A stretch of 64,000 nt of DNA from Auanema rhodensis (lineage: Eukaryota; Nematoda; Chromadorea; Rhabditida; Rhabditidae). Position 1 is the first letter of the stretch. Each line of letters opens with the position of its first letter. The translations under genes were made by a program, and so were the position numbers. The notes below the pieces were generated by a model that ran no database searches, was not told the origin of the DNA, and was given only the letters and a program-made list of their open reading frames with translations. The stretch spans positions 6,634,001 to 6,698,000 of the forward strand of contig OZ059899.1 of NCBI GenBank assembly GCA_964057225.1, in the 5' to 3' direction. Of the stretch, positions 52,101-64,000 are shown piece by piece.

Positions 52101-53509
52101 AGTTTGTCTTCATTCACATAAATGAAGAATGACTATAATTATATAATTATAATGTGTCTAATCTTGTGTAATTAACTATATTTCTTGTCGTATTTTGCAG
52201 AACAAAAAACTTTCCTTATTTCACATCAAAATAGCTATTAATATAAGATTTATCTCTTTATACTCTTCTTTTTCCTTTTTTTTTAATCCATTTTAGCTTT
52301 GTCGTATCTTTGTTCAGCATTCAGTTTTGAGAACAGAAAGTTTTGAAACGTCAAAAAACCTAATAAAATCTGTTCTCTGAAGATCTAAGACTAAGGTCAA
52401 AACAACAAAAGTCATATGACGTGCTAAATGATAAGCTGAGCGGGTGAGAGAAAACGAAAGCCACAGGGTATGTGAGCCATGATAGGACTATGTGAATTGG
52501 CTTTCCGGCCACATGTTCTTTCGAACTTCGTATTCCCGTTCTCTTGAATATAGAAAAATATTTAAAAACAGATTTTAACTGTATTTGCTTCATTCAGTGT
52601 CTAATCTCTTGTTCCAATTCAGTGATTTGTTTGAATTTTTTTGTTGAAAAAGCAATAGAGAGAGAGCCCACACACAGACACACACACATAGATATACACA
52701 AATCATTTTAAATTTAAGATTTATACTGTAGACTATTCAATTAAATATGTTTGTGAATGATTCATTATAGTAATAAAATAAATTTAAAATGAAGTAAGTA
52801 CATATGATATATGCTTTCTCTCATTTTTTTGAATTCACACTAAAAATTTATCTGAGATTTTGCAAAAAAAAAACAAAAAAAAAGTACAAAAGTACTTTGA
52901 TTCGCATGCAAAGAAGTGTTTCTATAAAGCAGACTGAACAGAAAAAAAGGGTGAAAGACAGAAAAAAAGAAAGAAAAAGAGATATTTTAGTAATCAGAGA
53001 TAGAGAGAGTAGTAAGTATGAGAGGGGCGTCATGTGAGCTACATAGTTAACTATGTGCTTTGTAATTGTAATCGTATTTTCGCAAAAAGGTACTAACATA
53101 AATGAAAATGTTCGATGACATCAGAACATTATGATTTTTTTTTAATTTTTTTAAAACATTTCATGAAAATGTGTTTTTTTTGAAGAAAATTATATTCTAT
53201 TCAACTCTTAACTATGAACTTTTTGTTATTGAACATATGAATGTATTATTCATTCCTATAATATTATTATAGGAATATCTTGACAACGTTTCAAATTGCA
53301 TTTTGAAAGATCATATAGTTTACTGACGTACGTTAACAACAAATGATTTGAAACATCTGATAAATCTTAAACAATTCTTTATTATATTTCTTTTTATTAT
53401 TCTAAAATGATTCATTTATCTAATGGTACTGTCTGTCTATTCAATATTCTAGAAATAAGAATAAACTACATATCTAAATCAGACAGCATTTTGGTGAAAA
53501 AAAGTATAA

Positions 53510-53520
53510 GAGAAAGAGAA

Positions 53521-53582
<62 letters not shown>

Positions 53583-53598
53583 AGAGGGAGAGAGAGAA
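53510..53598. repeat. (GA)n microsatellite
   Basis: Long, slightly interrupted GA tract; it creates Arg-Glu and Leu-Ser open frames in all six readings that are not genes. Confidence 0.96.
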
Positions 53599-55930
53599 CA
53601 GTGACAAGTGCGTGAGTGGAAAAGACGGTGGGTGGAATAAGAGAAGGTTGAGTGAGGGAGTGAGAGATGGGAACGATGGATAAGCATAAGTTGTAGAACA
53701 GAAACAAAAATGTGCTAACAAATGTATTTATGTCAGAAAATGAGGCTATACATTGAAGGATGGGCAATAAAATCTAAAATAGAGAATGATCTGATTTTCA
53801 AATATTGTTTTTTCTTTCTATTTTTTTCATAACCTCATCATTTTCATATTATTTTTTAAATTTGTTTTTGACAGGCTTCTTTCATACGTCTAAAAATTAT
53901 TATTTTTTTCTGTTGAGAATGACTGCAAGATATCAATGTCGTTTTACAAACTTAAAACGTTTTGATCGTATTTTTAACTTTATATATTTTATTTTAGAAT
54001 TAAACTATTCTTTTTTATAGTTTATATGTACATCTATGTATGTATCTATGTATTTATGTATGAATGTATCTGTAAACAATCAAAGAATCTTTCTTTCTCA
54101 TCACTCTCTCATCTTCATATTTCTTTTGTTTTTCTTTCAAAAGCTTATTCTAGCTTGTATAATGTTTCTTTTTATTCTATTTTTTTTACTTTTAAGCGTT
54201 TCATTCAATGGTTCTCTATGATACCAATTGTATTTCTTATGCCTGTTTTGTCAGTTTTCTGAGCGAAACTGCTTTTCAAATACTCGACGACGAGCATGAG
54301 AAGAAGAAACACAAAAGACAAAAGTAAAAAAGGACAAGCTTAAAATAAAGAAGATGAAATTGCCTCCAGGCTTTTCACCCCTCAGAGAATTCGCTTGCTA
54401 TTCTCTTCCTTCCTTTTTTGGCTGATGTGTTTCTCCAACATTAGTGGATGCTTGTTTACTTCATTTCAACAAGAAATTAAGTTGATCTATCTTTTTCTTT
54501 AATTATTTCAGTTTTACTCACATATATTCCATTGTTTGTTATTCTTTGCTTTCAGTTTCATTACAATAGATCACAATTACGACTATTATTCTATGATGAT
54601 ATTCCCTTAGGTATTAAAGATTTCAACAACTTTTTTTTATCTTATATGTTCTTGAATATACTTATGTCATCATCATCATCATCATACATCAACATGTTCA
54701 TGTTTTTTTCTAAAATTACTTTCAAAGATTAGAGATGAAAATAATAGAAGAACATAAATAGGAAACTATGCATTTCATATCATCTTTAATTTTTCTTCAT
54801 TACTTTCCTTGTTTGCGTCGTCATTACGTTGTCTTTTTATAAAAATTGAAAAATTGAGATAATATGTTAAAATGATATCAGTGTTCACATTAATTCATGA
54901 GAATACAAGTAATATCTCTTACCATTTCTTTTTTTTCTTCTCTCTCACTCTCTCTAGAGCACTTTCACAATAGTATTCACCCTCGTAACTTTCACTCTTT
55001 TTCTTCTATTTTCCATCAATCGTCTAATAATGTGTTCAATGAATTTCTATATGAAAGTTCTATATTCGAATCTATCTAAATGACATTCTATTTCATATGT
55101 TGTCTGAACAAATAAACGAGTTAAAAGTTTGATTATGCGAATAGTATTATAGTTAGATGAGAATATGAGATTTGTACTTTTCTTTCAATTTTTCAAAAAT
55201 GGACATTATGTGTCTGTTCTCTCTTTCTAAGTTTGCATTTTACTTTTTTTCCTAACTCAATTCATATTTCGGCCAGTTTTTGAATAAAATTTTTTCCCTC
55301 CATTCTCCATTGACGCTCAATGTTCAGAAATCGAACATGGTGGGCAGGAAAATCAACCACGTGAATCATTTATCCAACTTCATTCGATAAAGTTCAAAAA
55401 CGGTTGCTAATGATTCCACCTCTACATCTGTTAATCTCTTTCTCTCCTACTCTCTTATACCGTCATAATCTTTTTTTTTCTTTCTCACTATTCTTTGATA
55501 TTCATACATCTCTTGCTACTTAGTTTCTCTTATACTTTCTCATCATTCCTATCGTTCTCTATCAATTTACATTCACCTCATTCTCCTTTCTATCTATTTC
55601 TGTGGCATTCACTCTCCTTCTCTTACTCCAATATACTCTCTAGATTCATTTCTTTTTCTTATTCTTCTTTTATACATGTTTATACATATATTTGCGTATT
55701 GCAGTTGACTTCTTATCACTTAGTTGTCTGTTCCTCCCTTGTTTACTCAATTCTTAAATTTCATGAGCCGAATTCGGACAGACAAGAACTTTTATTTTAA
55801 AAACTGCTTGTAGAATGGAATAAGTCTAGACTATTATAAGTAGTAGTAGTTATCTAATAAATTTCTTTCAAGAAATAAAAACATTATTTGGCACTTTTTT
55901 TGTTTTTCTTACATCATTTTAGTTAAAAAA

Positions 55931-55957
55931 AATTATATATATATATATATATACACT

Positions 55958-56005
<48 letters not shown>
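55931..56005. repeat. (AT)n microsatellite
   Basis: Two AT runs separated by acactcac. Confidence 0.95.
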
Positions 56006-56006
<1 letters not shown>

Positions 56007-57184
56007 TAGATTATATTTGTTTTGTTTTATTCAATATTTCATATTCAAATACAAAAAAAAAGAGCTAAGAATGAGAGAAGCAAGACAAATCAGACTGAAT
56101 TTATATTCATTCTTTTTCATTCTTATTCTTTTGTTTCTCACATTTATTTTATTTATAAATAAATAACAAACTATCATTAGAATTTTTAGACTTTTAATCA
56201 ATTGTTTATACTTTTCTTTTTTTTTCTTTTTTCATCATGTGCAAATATTAATCTGAGATCAAACGAATCAGTTAACAAATGACCTTTTATACAATTCCAT
56301 AAATAAATTTTTGTCAATATTTTTCAATTTTGCAATATTTAATGTTATATGTAAGTAAAAGTGTATTTAATATTCCAATTATATTGTTATTTAACTTTGA
56401 AATGAATATTATTATTTTGTTTTCTAATTAAATATACATACATATCCATAAATGTATATTTAATTTTAAATTAAATAATTATAATAAAAACTTTTTTTTA
56501 ATAAATAAAAATATAATAATAATATTCTTCTTCTTTTATTTTTTTTTCCAATTCTTTATATGTATATAGTTAATATTAGTCGCATATTTTACAGGTTTCT
56601 TCTCATAAAATATCATTGGTTTTTCTTCGTACAAAACAATAGTTTCTATTAAAAATTGAGAATTTGCATGAAAGCATTAATAACATTTGTTCTTTATAAT
56701 ATTTTTGTCTAATAGGATAAGCTTTTCATTCTTTCATTACTTTCTTATGAGACCTTTTCAAGTGTTTTATGAAGTATTTGTCTTCTCCATAATTAAAAAA
56801 TTGCTAAATCATTGACTAACTACCCTTTTTATTTATTTTTTTCAGTCTTTCATGCAATTCTCATGATAATCTTTATCTTGTTATTTTCATTTTGATATCA
56901 GCACTCTTTATCTCTTGCTCATTTATTTCTTCTCATCTTTCTCAAAATTATCTTTCATATGCCTCGTGGCTTATTTCTTCCTCTTTTCTCTCCCTTTTAT
57001 CTTTATCTTTGTATGTGATTGTTCTTTTTGGATTTATTTGTTTTACTTGTTTTTCAACCGATGACGAATATATGTTAATAGTGAGAAATACAAGATAACT
57101 ATTCTTCTTATATTTTTCTTTCTTTTTTCTTTTTATTTGTTATAACTTAATAAACTTAACTATAACTGTTATATCTAACAGGTG

Positions 57185-60100
57185 ATGCTGGAAATGAGCA
57201 CCAATATCTATGGAAATGGTGTGGATGGAGGATACGAATCAGCTGCAGGAAGCGTATCTAACTCTAGACGAAACTCTATTGGGTTTAAAGAATATGTGAG
57301 AAATAGACGATATACTATGCTTAGTAGGGTTAGTTCTTTTTTATTGTTTTGTTTTTGTTCAAAATAATATAAAACATGACTTGAATAACTAGAAAGCTCT
57401 TCTATAATCTTTTACTCATAGTTGGCGTCACCAACTAGTTATAATAAATTATATGTGAATTTAAAATTAAATTTTATATACTTTTCAGCCGAATTATCAA
57501 AGTTCAACTGCAGCTACAACCTATCCGATGACATTAACTTCTGACAATTCACGGAAAACAAGCAGCACAGATTCAAATTTTTGTGATGTTCCAGCTGATT
57601 TGGATGATGAGCCATCCCCACGACCAATGTTTCAAAGGCGAATGAGTGTTCCAGAGAAAGTTTTCCTTAGTGCTGTGAGTTTAGTTTATTGATTTTATGT
57701 ACAAGTTTGTATTGACAAATATATATTTGATATATTAAGACTATTGTATTTGATATAATACTTGTAACCATTCATAATTCTTTCAGGAATATGCTATACT
57801 TAGGGCTTCGAAGGAAGCAGATGCTCGTTTTGAGATTGTAGCTGCATTTGGTAACAACTTTTCTAAACTTTTTGAATTTTATATTTTATTTCCTTATGAA
57901 TTTTGAATTTTTAGATCGACATACCGATCCATTTCGGCATTATATGCAATCTCTTACATGTTATGATCTTCAACCAAACCATTCAGCTTTAGTGATTATT
58001 GATGGAAATCTACCAGTAAGTTATCAAGTTATAGAACTTTAAATGAACTTAACTATTTGTTCGAGAATGAACAAAGTAATATTTAAATTAAATTTTCTAT
58101 TATTTAATTATTTAGTATCGTAATTTTACTTTGTAATATGATCAATGATGTCTAAGAAACAATTTTGGTTGTATTTTCAAGGGTTAGAGACCACTAATCT
58201 CTTTCTGAGCCTTAATTCAAGTGACTTCCATTACTTTTGTTCTTTAAAACCTGATCTGAAATGCTTATTCACTTTTATGAGAAAACAGACATATCTAGAA
58301 ATATGGAAAATAAGTTTCTTTCTAAAAAAAAATTTCAAATGACGGTTACGGTGCAATGAATGCTAAGACATTCATGATGCGCGACGTCATGATCTTTATA
58401 TGACTAGTTAAGGAAAAAAAGAACTTTACACCAGGATTTAAACTGTAAAACATTGTTCTTTGATATAAATTTAATTATCTTGAAACATTGATTAAGATTT
58501 TATTTGTTTAGATTCACAAAGCTCTTACGGCACTTTGCCAATGTGGTCATCAAGCTGCTGTCGTCATGAACACAGAAGCCAAAGGTTCATTTTTCCCCAT
58601 TAATGACAAATAAACTTTAATTAAATTATTAGATGGATTGGGAATTTTAACAAACACGGATTGTCTTCGAGCAATATATCTTGCTGCTGAAGGTATTCAA
58701 AAAGTTGCTGATCAAACAGTGGCCCAATTTTTGAAGAGCAATAACAAGAAGCATCTCGTTCATACAGATGTCAACACCAGGTTCTCATACTTTTTCATAA
58801 AATTCTGTAATTTTTTCATTTTCAGCGTATGGGATGCTGCACGTCTGATTGTTCTTAATCGTGTACATCGGATACCTGTTATAGTTCAGAATGAGGATCC
58901 TGATGCCAAGCCATCGTATCAAGGAGAGATATGCTATACTCTAAGTTTGCGAAAAGTTTTCTTGGAAACAATATTAAAGCTGGTAAAAGTTGTTATATAG
59001 TATATAAGAAAACAATATATGTTTTAGTCTGATCCAAAATTATCATTAGGTCCACATATCAAACAGAAAACATTGTCTGACCAAAAAATTGGAACATGGA
59101 GTAATTTGATTACGGTATGTTCCTTATAATATAAAAATATATTTGAACAAACATTTCTATCTTTTGATTTTTTTATAATTTATTTTATTTTTCATTTGAT
59201 ATGATTTAAAATTTGTTTAAACTGGTATATGTAGTTTGTTTTTCTTTCTTCTCATGTTCCAAATGGTTCAATGCTCTCGATTTATATATTATGTATGTCA
59301 GAGAGTTTGCTCATTTTGCTTGAACAAAAGTTCATTTTCAGTACTAAGTAGAAAAACATTACCATAAATAGAAGGAAAATTAGAAATTTTATCCTTTTTC
59401 AACTTCCGGGGTTTATAATATTAAAGAAAATGCTTCCAAAGGGCTCTAAGTCAACAAATGTGCTTATATTATTTTCTTTTATAAAAAAACTACCCAAGGG
59501 ATACAAAATACTATTGAAATATTATATATATAAACATGTATAAAAGTAAAATTTATAGTTTATATATATCTTGTTGCAAAATAGTTTTGGATATCATTTA
59601 ACAATGTACAAAAGAAATATGCGTAGCTAGTTACATCACATATTCTGTTACAACTTCATACTTTCAGAGTCTCTCTCTCTCTATCTCTCTCTCTCTCTTT
59701 CACACATACACACTCTCTCTCACTTTCTCTCCTCTCTCTCTTTTTATCTTCCCTCCATGTTTTGAATCATTTTAAAGATTTATCCTCTTTTATTTGAAAT
59801 TTGTTCTTAAAATAGCCTCTCAATAAAAAAAACTTTTTTTTATATATGCATAAATGTATTATATTTCTATCATTTTTATTTGAATATTTTTAGAAATTAT
59901 TTGAATTTTGTAACATTTTGAATGTAAATGTAACTTCTAACCTAAGAAAGCAAATTAAAGAAAAAGTTTATATCTGTAACTTTAAAATCGGAATGCTGCT
60001 TTGAAAATCATTGAACACATCTTCTTGTAATGATGGATGAGTTGTTTTTGATTGTTACATCTCTAATTATTTCGTTGTTGATAGAATAGAATAGAAAGCT

Positions 60101-61088
60101 TAAAATGAAGAAGTGAACGATACATCTCTCTCTCTCTCTCCCCCTCTCTCTCTCTCTCTTTCCCTCCCTCTCTCTCTCTCGTTGTCTCTCTCTATAGACT
60201 CAGTTTTTCTTTGTGTATATTATATAATATATAAGAGGAAAAATTATATATATTATTCAATATATAAGAATGCAAGTGCCCTTACTTCAATTGAATCCGC
60301 GAGTATATTTTGAATTAAAGTCGAACCATGTAATGAGTTGCACATTGAGTTTTAAATGTACATATACATAACTCTATTTAGTATTCAAATATTTTTATTT
60401 AATTTCTTTTTTTAATTTAAAATATAAGTTCATATAAATCATAATCAATCACCATGTTTTCAGCTTCGGAGTGATGCAACTGTTTCTCAAGCCGTTGAAA
60501 AATTTTTAGAATGGTAATACAAACTATTTATTTTTGGCTTACTATAGAACATGATAGCTTTGCTATTACATATATTTCAGAAATTATTTTTTAGATTAAA
60601 ATTTTTAAAAAATATTTTCATTGAATTTCTTTGTTTTCAGCCATGTTTCTAATATTCCTATAATTGATACTGAAGACAGATTACTATCAGTTCTTTCAAA
60701 GAATGATATTATGTCGGAATTACCTTGCCATCCTCATAACTACTTGGAAATACTGGACATGCCTGTTTCAGTATGATATTTATATAGTTAAATATATATC
60801 TAATATATTATAATTAAGGAAATAATTCAACCAAATCCATCAACAGCCACAACAACAATGACAATATATGATACCATTGCTATTATTGTTGCTCAAGAAA
60901 AACAATCGGTGGTTTGTATTAACTTTTTATTTCTTTTTTTTTCATTAAATTATTAAAGTCTATAATTTTATAATTTTCAGGTAGTTGTAGATGTTGAGAA
61001 AAAACCGATAGCTGTAGTATCGTGTAGTGATATCATGGATTATATTCAAAACTGTTCTGATTTATGTCATAAGGCATCAGTCGCTTAA
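57185..61088 (+). CDS. aakg: AMP-activated protein kinase gamma subunit (four CBS motifs)
   Basis: The regulatory subunit of AMPK binds AMP, ADP and ATP through two Bateman pairs of CBS motifs and senses energy state with the alpha and beta subunits. A Ser/Asn-rich N-terminal segment of about 100 residues precedes the core (exon at about 57490-57675). The core begins EYAILRASKEADARFEIVAAF and shows SALVIIDGNLP, GHQAAVVMNTEA, DGLGILTNTDCLRAIYLAA, WDAARLIVLNRVHRIPVI, HVSNIPIIDTEDRLLSVLSK and KKPIAVVSCSDIMDYIQ. All four CBS motifs can be followed, and the ends of the motifs carry the Asp/Ser-type nucleotide contacts usual for the family. One intron of about 1.35 kb (59116-60463) holds TC repeats; others are short. 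The first exon starts right after ctaacag, reading GTG ATG, so an upstream exon or trans-splicing is possible. The stop follows SVA. Confidence 0.92.
59669..59743. repeat. TC-rich simple repeat inside the AMPK gamma intron
   Basis: Interrupted (TC)n with a CACACATACACAC segment. Confidence 0.93.
60127..60196. repeat. (TC)n microsatellite inside the AMPK gamma intron
   Basis: Slightly interrupted TC tract; the 66-codon open frame over it is an artefact. Confidence 0.95.
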
Positions 61089-62765
61089 GCTTGGCTTTAT
61101 CTTAGTTGGCCGAACTTTTCTACAAAGACAATATTCTTAATTGAATTCCTTTATTGACCTATTTAATGAAGAAGACACATCTATTTTGAAAATGCTTTCA
61201 AACAGCAAATATTATAATGTGATGATGAGATTACCCCCATCCCCCCCCCCTTTTTTTAAAGTTTTAATTTAGAAATTATGTAAATTATTTGAATATATAT
61301 ATATATATATATATATAGTTATGAAATATATTGGGAGAATATGAAAAAAATCAAATAATAATGACTTTCAGTATAATTATAGTTTTCCTTAATCAGGAAT
61401 GTATTAGTTCATATAGATTTTATAATAGATTACTGTAACGTTCATTATTTTCTCTCATATCTTTCATATCTACTAAACTTGTCTTCTGATATGCTATAAG
61501 TAAGAAAAATAATTTTTACGCTCCTCAACCTACGGGCCTTCTTTTAAACCTCTACAGTATGTTGATTCCGTTTCAAAACCTATATTCGGATCTCGTTATC
61601 CTGAATATGTTAGATGTATGTATGTATACATGTATAGTGAACAGTGGATTGTTTGTTTTGTTTTGTTATATTCATTTATAATTTTCCTTTTTCACAATTG
61701 TTAAAAAATATTTTTGTTACTGTAGAAGTTATTCTTCTAGAAAATTCTGAATTTCGTTAGCTTTTACCTACTTAATGTACTTCTAACAGTGAAAAAAAAC
61801 GTTTTTTTTTATTTTCTCTAACTTATCACATCTCTCATCTCTCATCTTAAATACTTTTGTTAATTTTTTTAATTTGAAAATAGTTTCATATAACGAAATT
61901 GCTGAATATTCTCAGAAGTTGTTGTTGTAATATGTTCATACATACTATCCCACACAACATAAAGCTTCTATATCTTGTTTCAGGCTACATTTGTCTCATA
62001 GTTGATCTTAAATTCGTTGAGGCATTGTTAACAACTTGAAAAAGAATTTGTGAAAGTATCTTTGTAAATAATCAGAATCAGTTTCTTCTGATTTTCCCTG
62101 TAAAGTATTTGATGAGCAAATTAAACCTTTTTTTTTCAAAAAAAAAAAAAAATGTGTCATATACCATACAGGGATTATCTGCTTCTCTAATTTCCTAAAA
62201 TATTTTCTTGTCATCTGTGCATACGTGTAAAAATCACTGTATAGGATTACTATTATTTGCTAAATATATGCATATAATATAGTAATATATGGTAAAGTAT
62301 AAGATATTATATATTATGCTATTCTATATTATACTATATAATGTATTAAATTTTGTTTGTGTGTAATATTCTATACATTTTTTCTTGAGTCTGAATGAAT
62401 GAAGGCATCTATTTTAACTATATGCATATAATTATCATTTTAAATCTTTATTGAGTTTAAAAAACAAATGTTTTTTTTTTTCAAATTTATAACTGAAACA
62501 TCTAGTTACCAATATGGTGAGCTTGGAAACAGTTATAGAAATGCATCACCGTAAAACAGAGGTAAGTATTAGAATTGGAGAAGACATGCTTGTCGTCGGA
62601 ATCATCAAGAAACAAGTATATGTAAGTACCTTCAGATCTCAGTTCATCATATATGTATTTGAGTACTGACTGAATATACATAGATAAGATAAATATATAT
62701 AAGTTCACGATAAGTTCTTTATAAATATATATTATTTGCAATTTTTTAAAATTAATATTAACTAT
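61089..62765. other. Convergent 3' region of AMPK gamma and myosin VII genes
   Basis: Contains a C-run/T-run junction (about 61236-61259), an (AT)n tract (about 61289-61317), an A/T homopolymer pair near 62128-62152 and AT-rich DNA. No exon recognised. Confidence 0.5.
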
Positions 62766-64000
62766 TTATATGACTGATTCATTTGTTGCTTTTTTTGGTG
62801 TTTTTTTTGCTTGACCCGCGATTAGTGCTTGAATATATGATGTTAATAGTCCATCCATTTTGTAACCCTATAATTAAATTATATTTTTTAAAATTATTAT
62901 ACAGATTATAACTAACCATAGTAGTATCTAACAATAATTTCTTGCCATCATTTCCTTTGAGAACGTTTCCAATTGTCATATTAAAATATGTATTTCCACT
63001 TGTCCAATGACAAATCACATTGAATGGATACTAGAATATGTAGATATTTCTTTGTTTTTATTAAAAATAAAATAGTTTAACTTACATGAACTATTAACAT
63101 TTTATTTTCCGCATTATATATATGAACTCCTTGTTGGTTAATGGCAATTAATAGCTTTTCTGGCAGTGTTACATCAGACATTTGTGAAACCTAAAACAAA
63201 ATTAGGAGTATAACAATAATATTATATAATAAAAATAATTTAAAAATTAGATTTAAATTTTAAACTAACAGGGAAAAAGGCTGATCCAAATGTTGGCCAC
63301 TTATGAACAGTTCGTAAGAATTCAATCTTGGCTTGATCTGACGTCATATGCTCTACATGAACGTATGAATTGGAAATAGCCTATAAACATATTTATATTA
63401 AAATTATATAAAATAAGAGAATTTATAATACTTTTTTCCATTCTGATGAAGAACTTGATGATAATATATCTTTTGGTATAAGTTCAGATAGAAGTTGTGG
63501 TATTTGGGCGAGAGGAGCATTCTGAAGATATTTTTAATTATATATTATACATATAATTAAAACAATTTAATATTATCTAGGAAACTATAAAAGAAAGTGA
63601 ATAATTATAAATATTTTATAGTATTTTATATATAATTGTATGCTTTAAGTTCAATTTTCCAATGCAAACCTTGCTATCAATGGTCATAGCTCGAAGTAAT
63701 AAAGCAGCAATTTCGATGGCTGTTTGTTTGCCAACATTATGATATCCTAGTAAGTACTTGGGAGCTTCCTATAGAAAAGTAAAATGATTAGAATATATAC
63801 CTTGATTTAATTTATTATTTCCATTTTAATCATAAAAATTGTATAATTTTAGTAAAATATAATATTGCAATAGGGGGACATTAAGATTATTTTAATTATT
63901 GAAATGATTGTATACCTGATAGTAATGGAAAATCAAATCAGCATTAATATCATCTCCAGGTACAACATCCATCCAAAGCATACGCATAAAGAATACTTGA
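62766..64000 (-). CDS. hum-6: Myosin VII, C-terminal FERM part (5' part outside the window)
   Basis: Myosin VII is an actin motor with two MyTH4-FERM units in its tail; the last FERM domain binds cargo. The visible exons give [113 protein letters not shown] and [16 protein letters not shown]. This matches the C-terminal FERM F2-F3 region of animal myosin VIIa block by block. The end is [14 protein letters not shown]. The motor, IQ and MyTH4 parts must lie to the right of 64000. A related MyTH4-FERM myosin (X, XV) is less likely because of the close match of the HYYQEAPKYL and WPTFGSAFF blocks. Confidence 0.88.

Larger units (their letters stand above)
41630..57181. other. 15.5 kb gene-poor region, low complexity with GC-richer islands
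   Basis: No gene can be assembled here. The DNA is mostly AT-rich or pyrimidine/purine-biased, giving long but meaningless open frames on both strands. GC-richer islands near 42860-43240, 45250-45380, 48890-49250, 50935-51330, 52380-52580, 54290-54430 and 55300-55440 could be exons of long-intron genes, promoters or ncRNA. It could also be the long 5' part of the AMPK gamma gene, whose first recognisable exon begins right after an acceptor at 57181. Confidence 0.5.

Noticed and set aside
53466-53767. Three overlapping Leu/Ser-rich frames and one Arg/Glu-rich frame
   Set aside because: All are produced by the (GA)n microsatellite.
60113-60313. 66-codon frame in the AMPK gamma intron
   Set aside because: Made of the (TC)n repeat and lies inside an intron with well-supported flanking exons.

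Overview
The window reads as nuclear DNA of a nematode. Genes are cut by many short (about 45-60 bp) AT-rich introns ending in TTTCAG-type acceptors. Most start codons lie a few bases after an unpaired splice acceptor, as expected for spliced-leader trans-splicing. The gene set includes a major-sperm-protein (MSP) domain protein and a patched-related (PTR) protein, both typical of nematodes. Intergenic DNA is very AT-rich with long TC/GA and AT microsatellites. I cannot name the species from the sequence. Almost no gene is a single open frame, so the models below were assembled by hand from exon phases and splice sites.

Left part (0-12 kb): an ankyrin-patatin Ca-independent phospholipase A2 of the PLA2G6 type (+), a type II glutamine synthetase (+), and a patched-related sterol-sensing-domain membrane protein (-). 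From 12 to 27 kb the minus strand carries a secreted protein with an apple/PAN-like N-terminus and eleven thrombospondin type 1 repeats. It also carries several very small genes. The best is a three-exon, 100-residue peptide precursor (21114-22913) with a signal peptide and a single Cys-x6-Cys loop lying between KK and RR cleavage sites. A 79-residue secreted candidate (19485-20353) and two weaker candidates accompany it.

Middle part (27-42 kb): a chromodomain-SET histone methyltransferase of SUV39 type (+), two tandem type I membrane carboxylesterase-like proteins (+; the first has lost catalytic motifs), an MSP-domain protein with a charged tail (+), an unrecognised 101-residue protein (-), a membrane-anchored papain-fold protein that has lost its whole catalytic triad (-), and a BTB/POZ protein (-).

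Right part (42-64 kb): about 15.5 kb with no certain gene, rich in microsatellites and pyrimidine tracts and with a few GC-richer islands, one of which looks like an orphan exon. Then come an AMP-activated protein kinase gamma subunit (+) and, entering from the right edge on the minus strand, the C-terminal FERM part of a myosin VII.

I see no operon of functionally linked genes. The links are local: a duplicated esterase pair, a possible two-gene transcription unit at 37.6-40.0 kb, and a group of small secreted-peptide genes at 13-23 kb. The most interesting objects are the Cys-loop peptide precursor, the membrane papain pseudoprotease and the hidden small genes.
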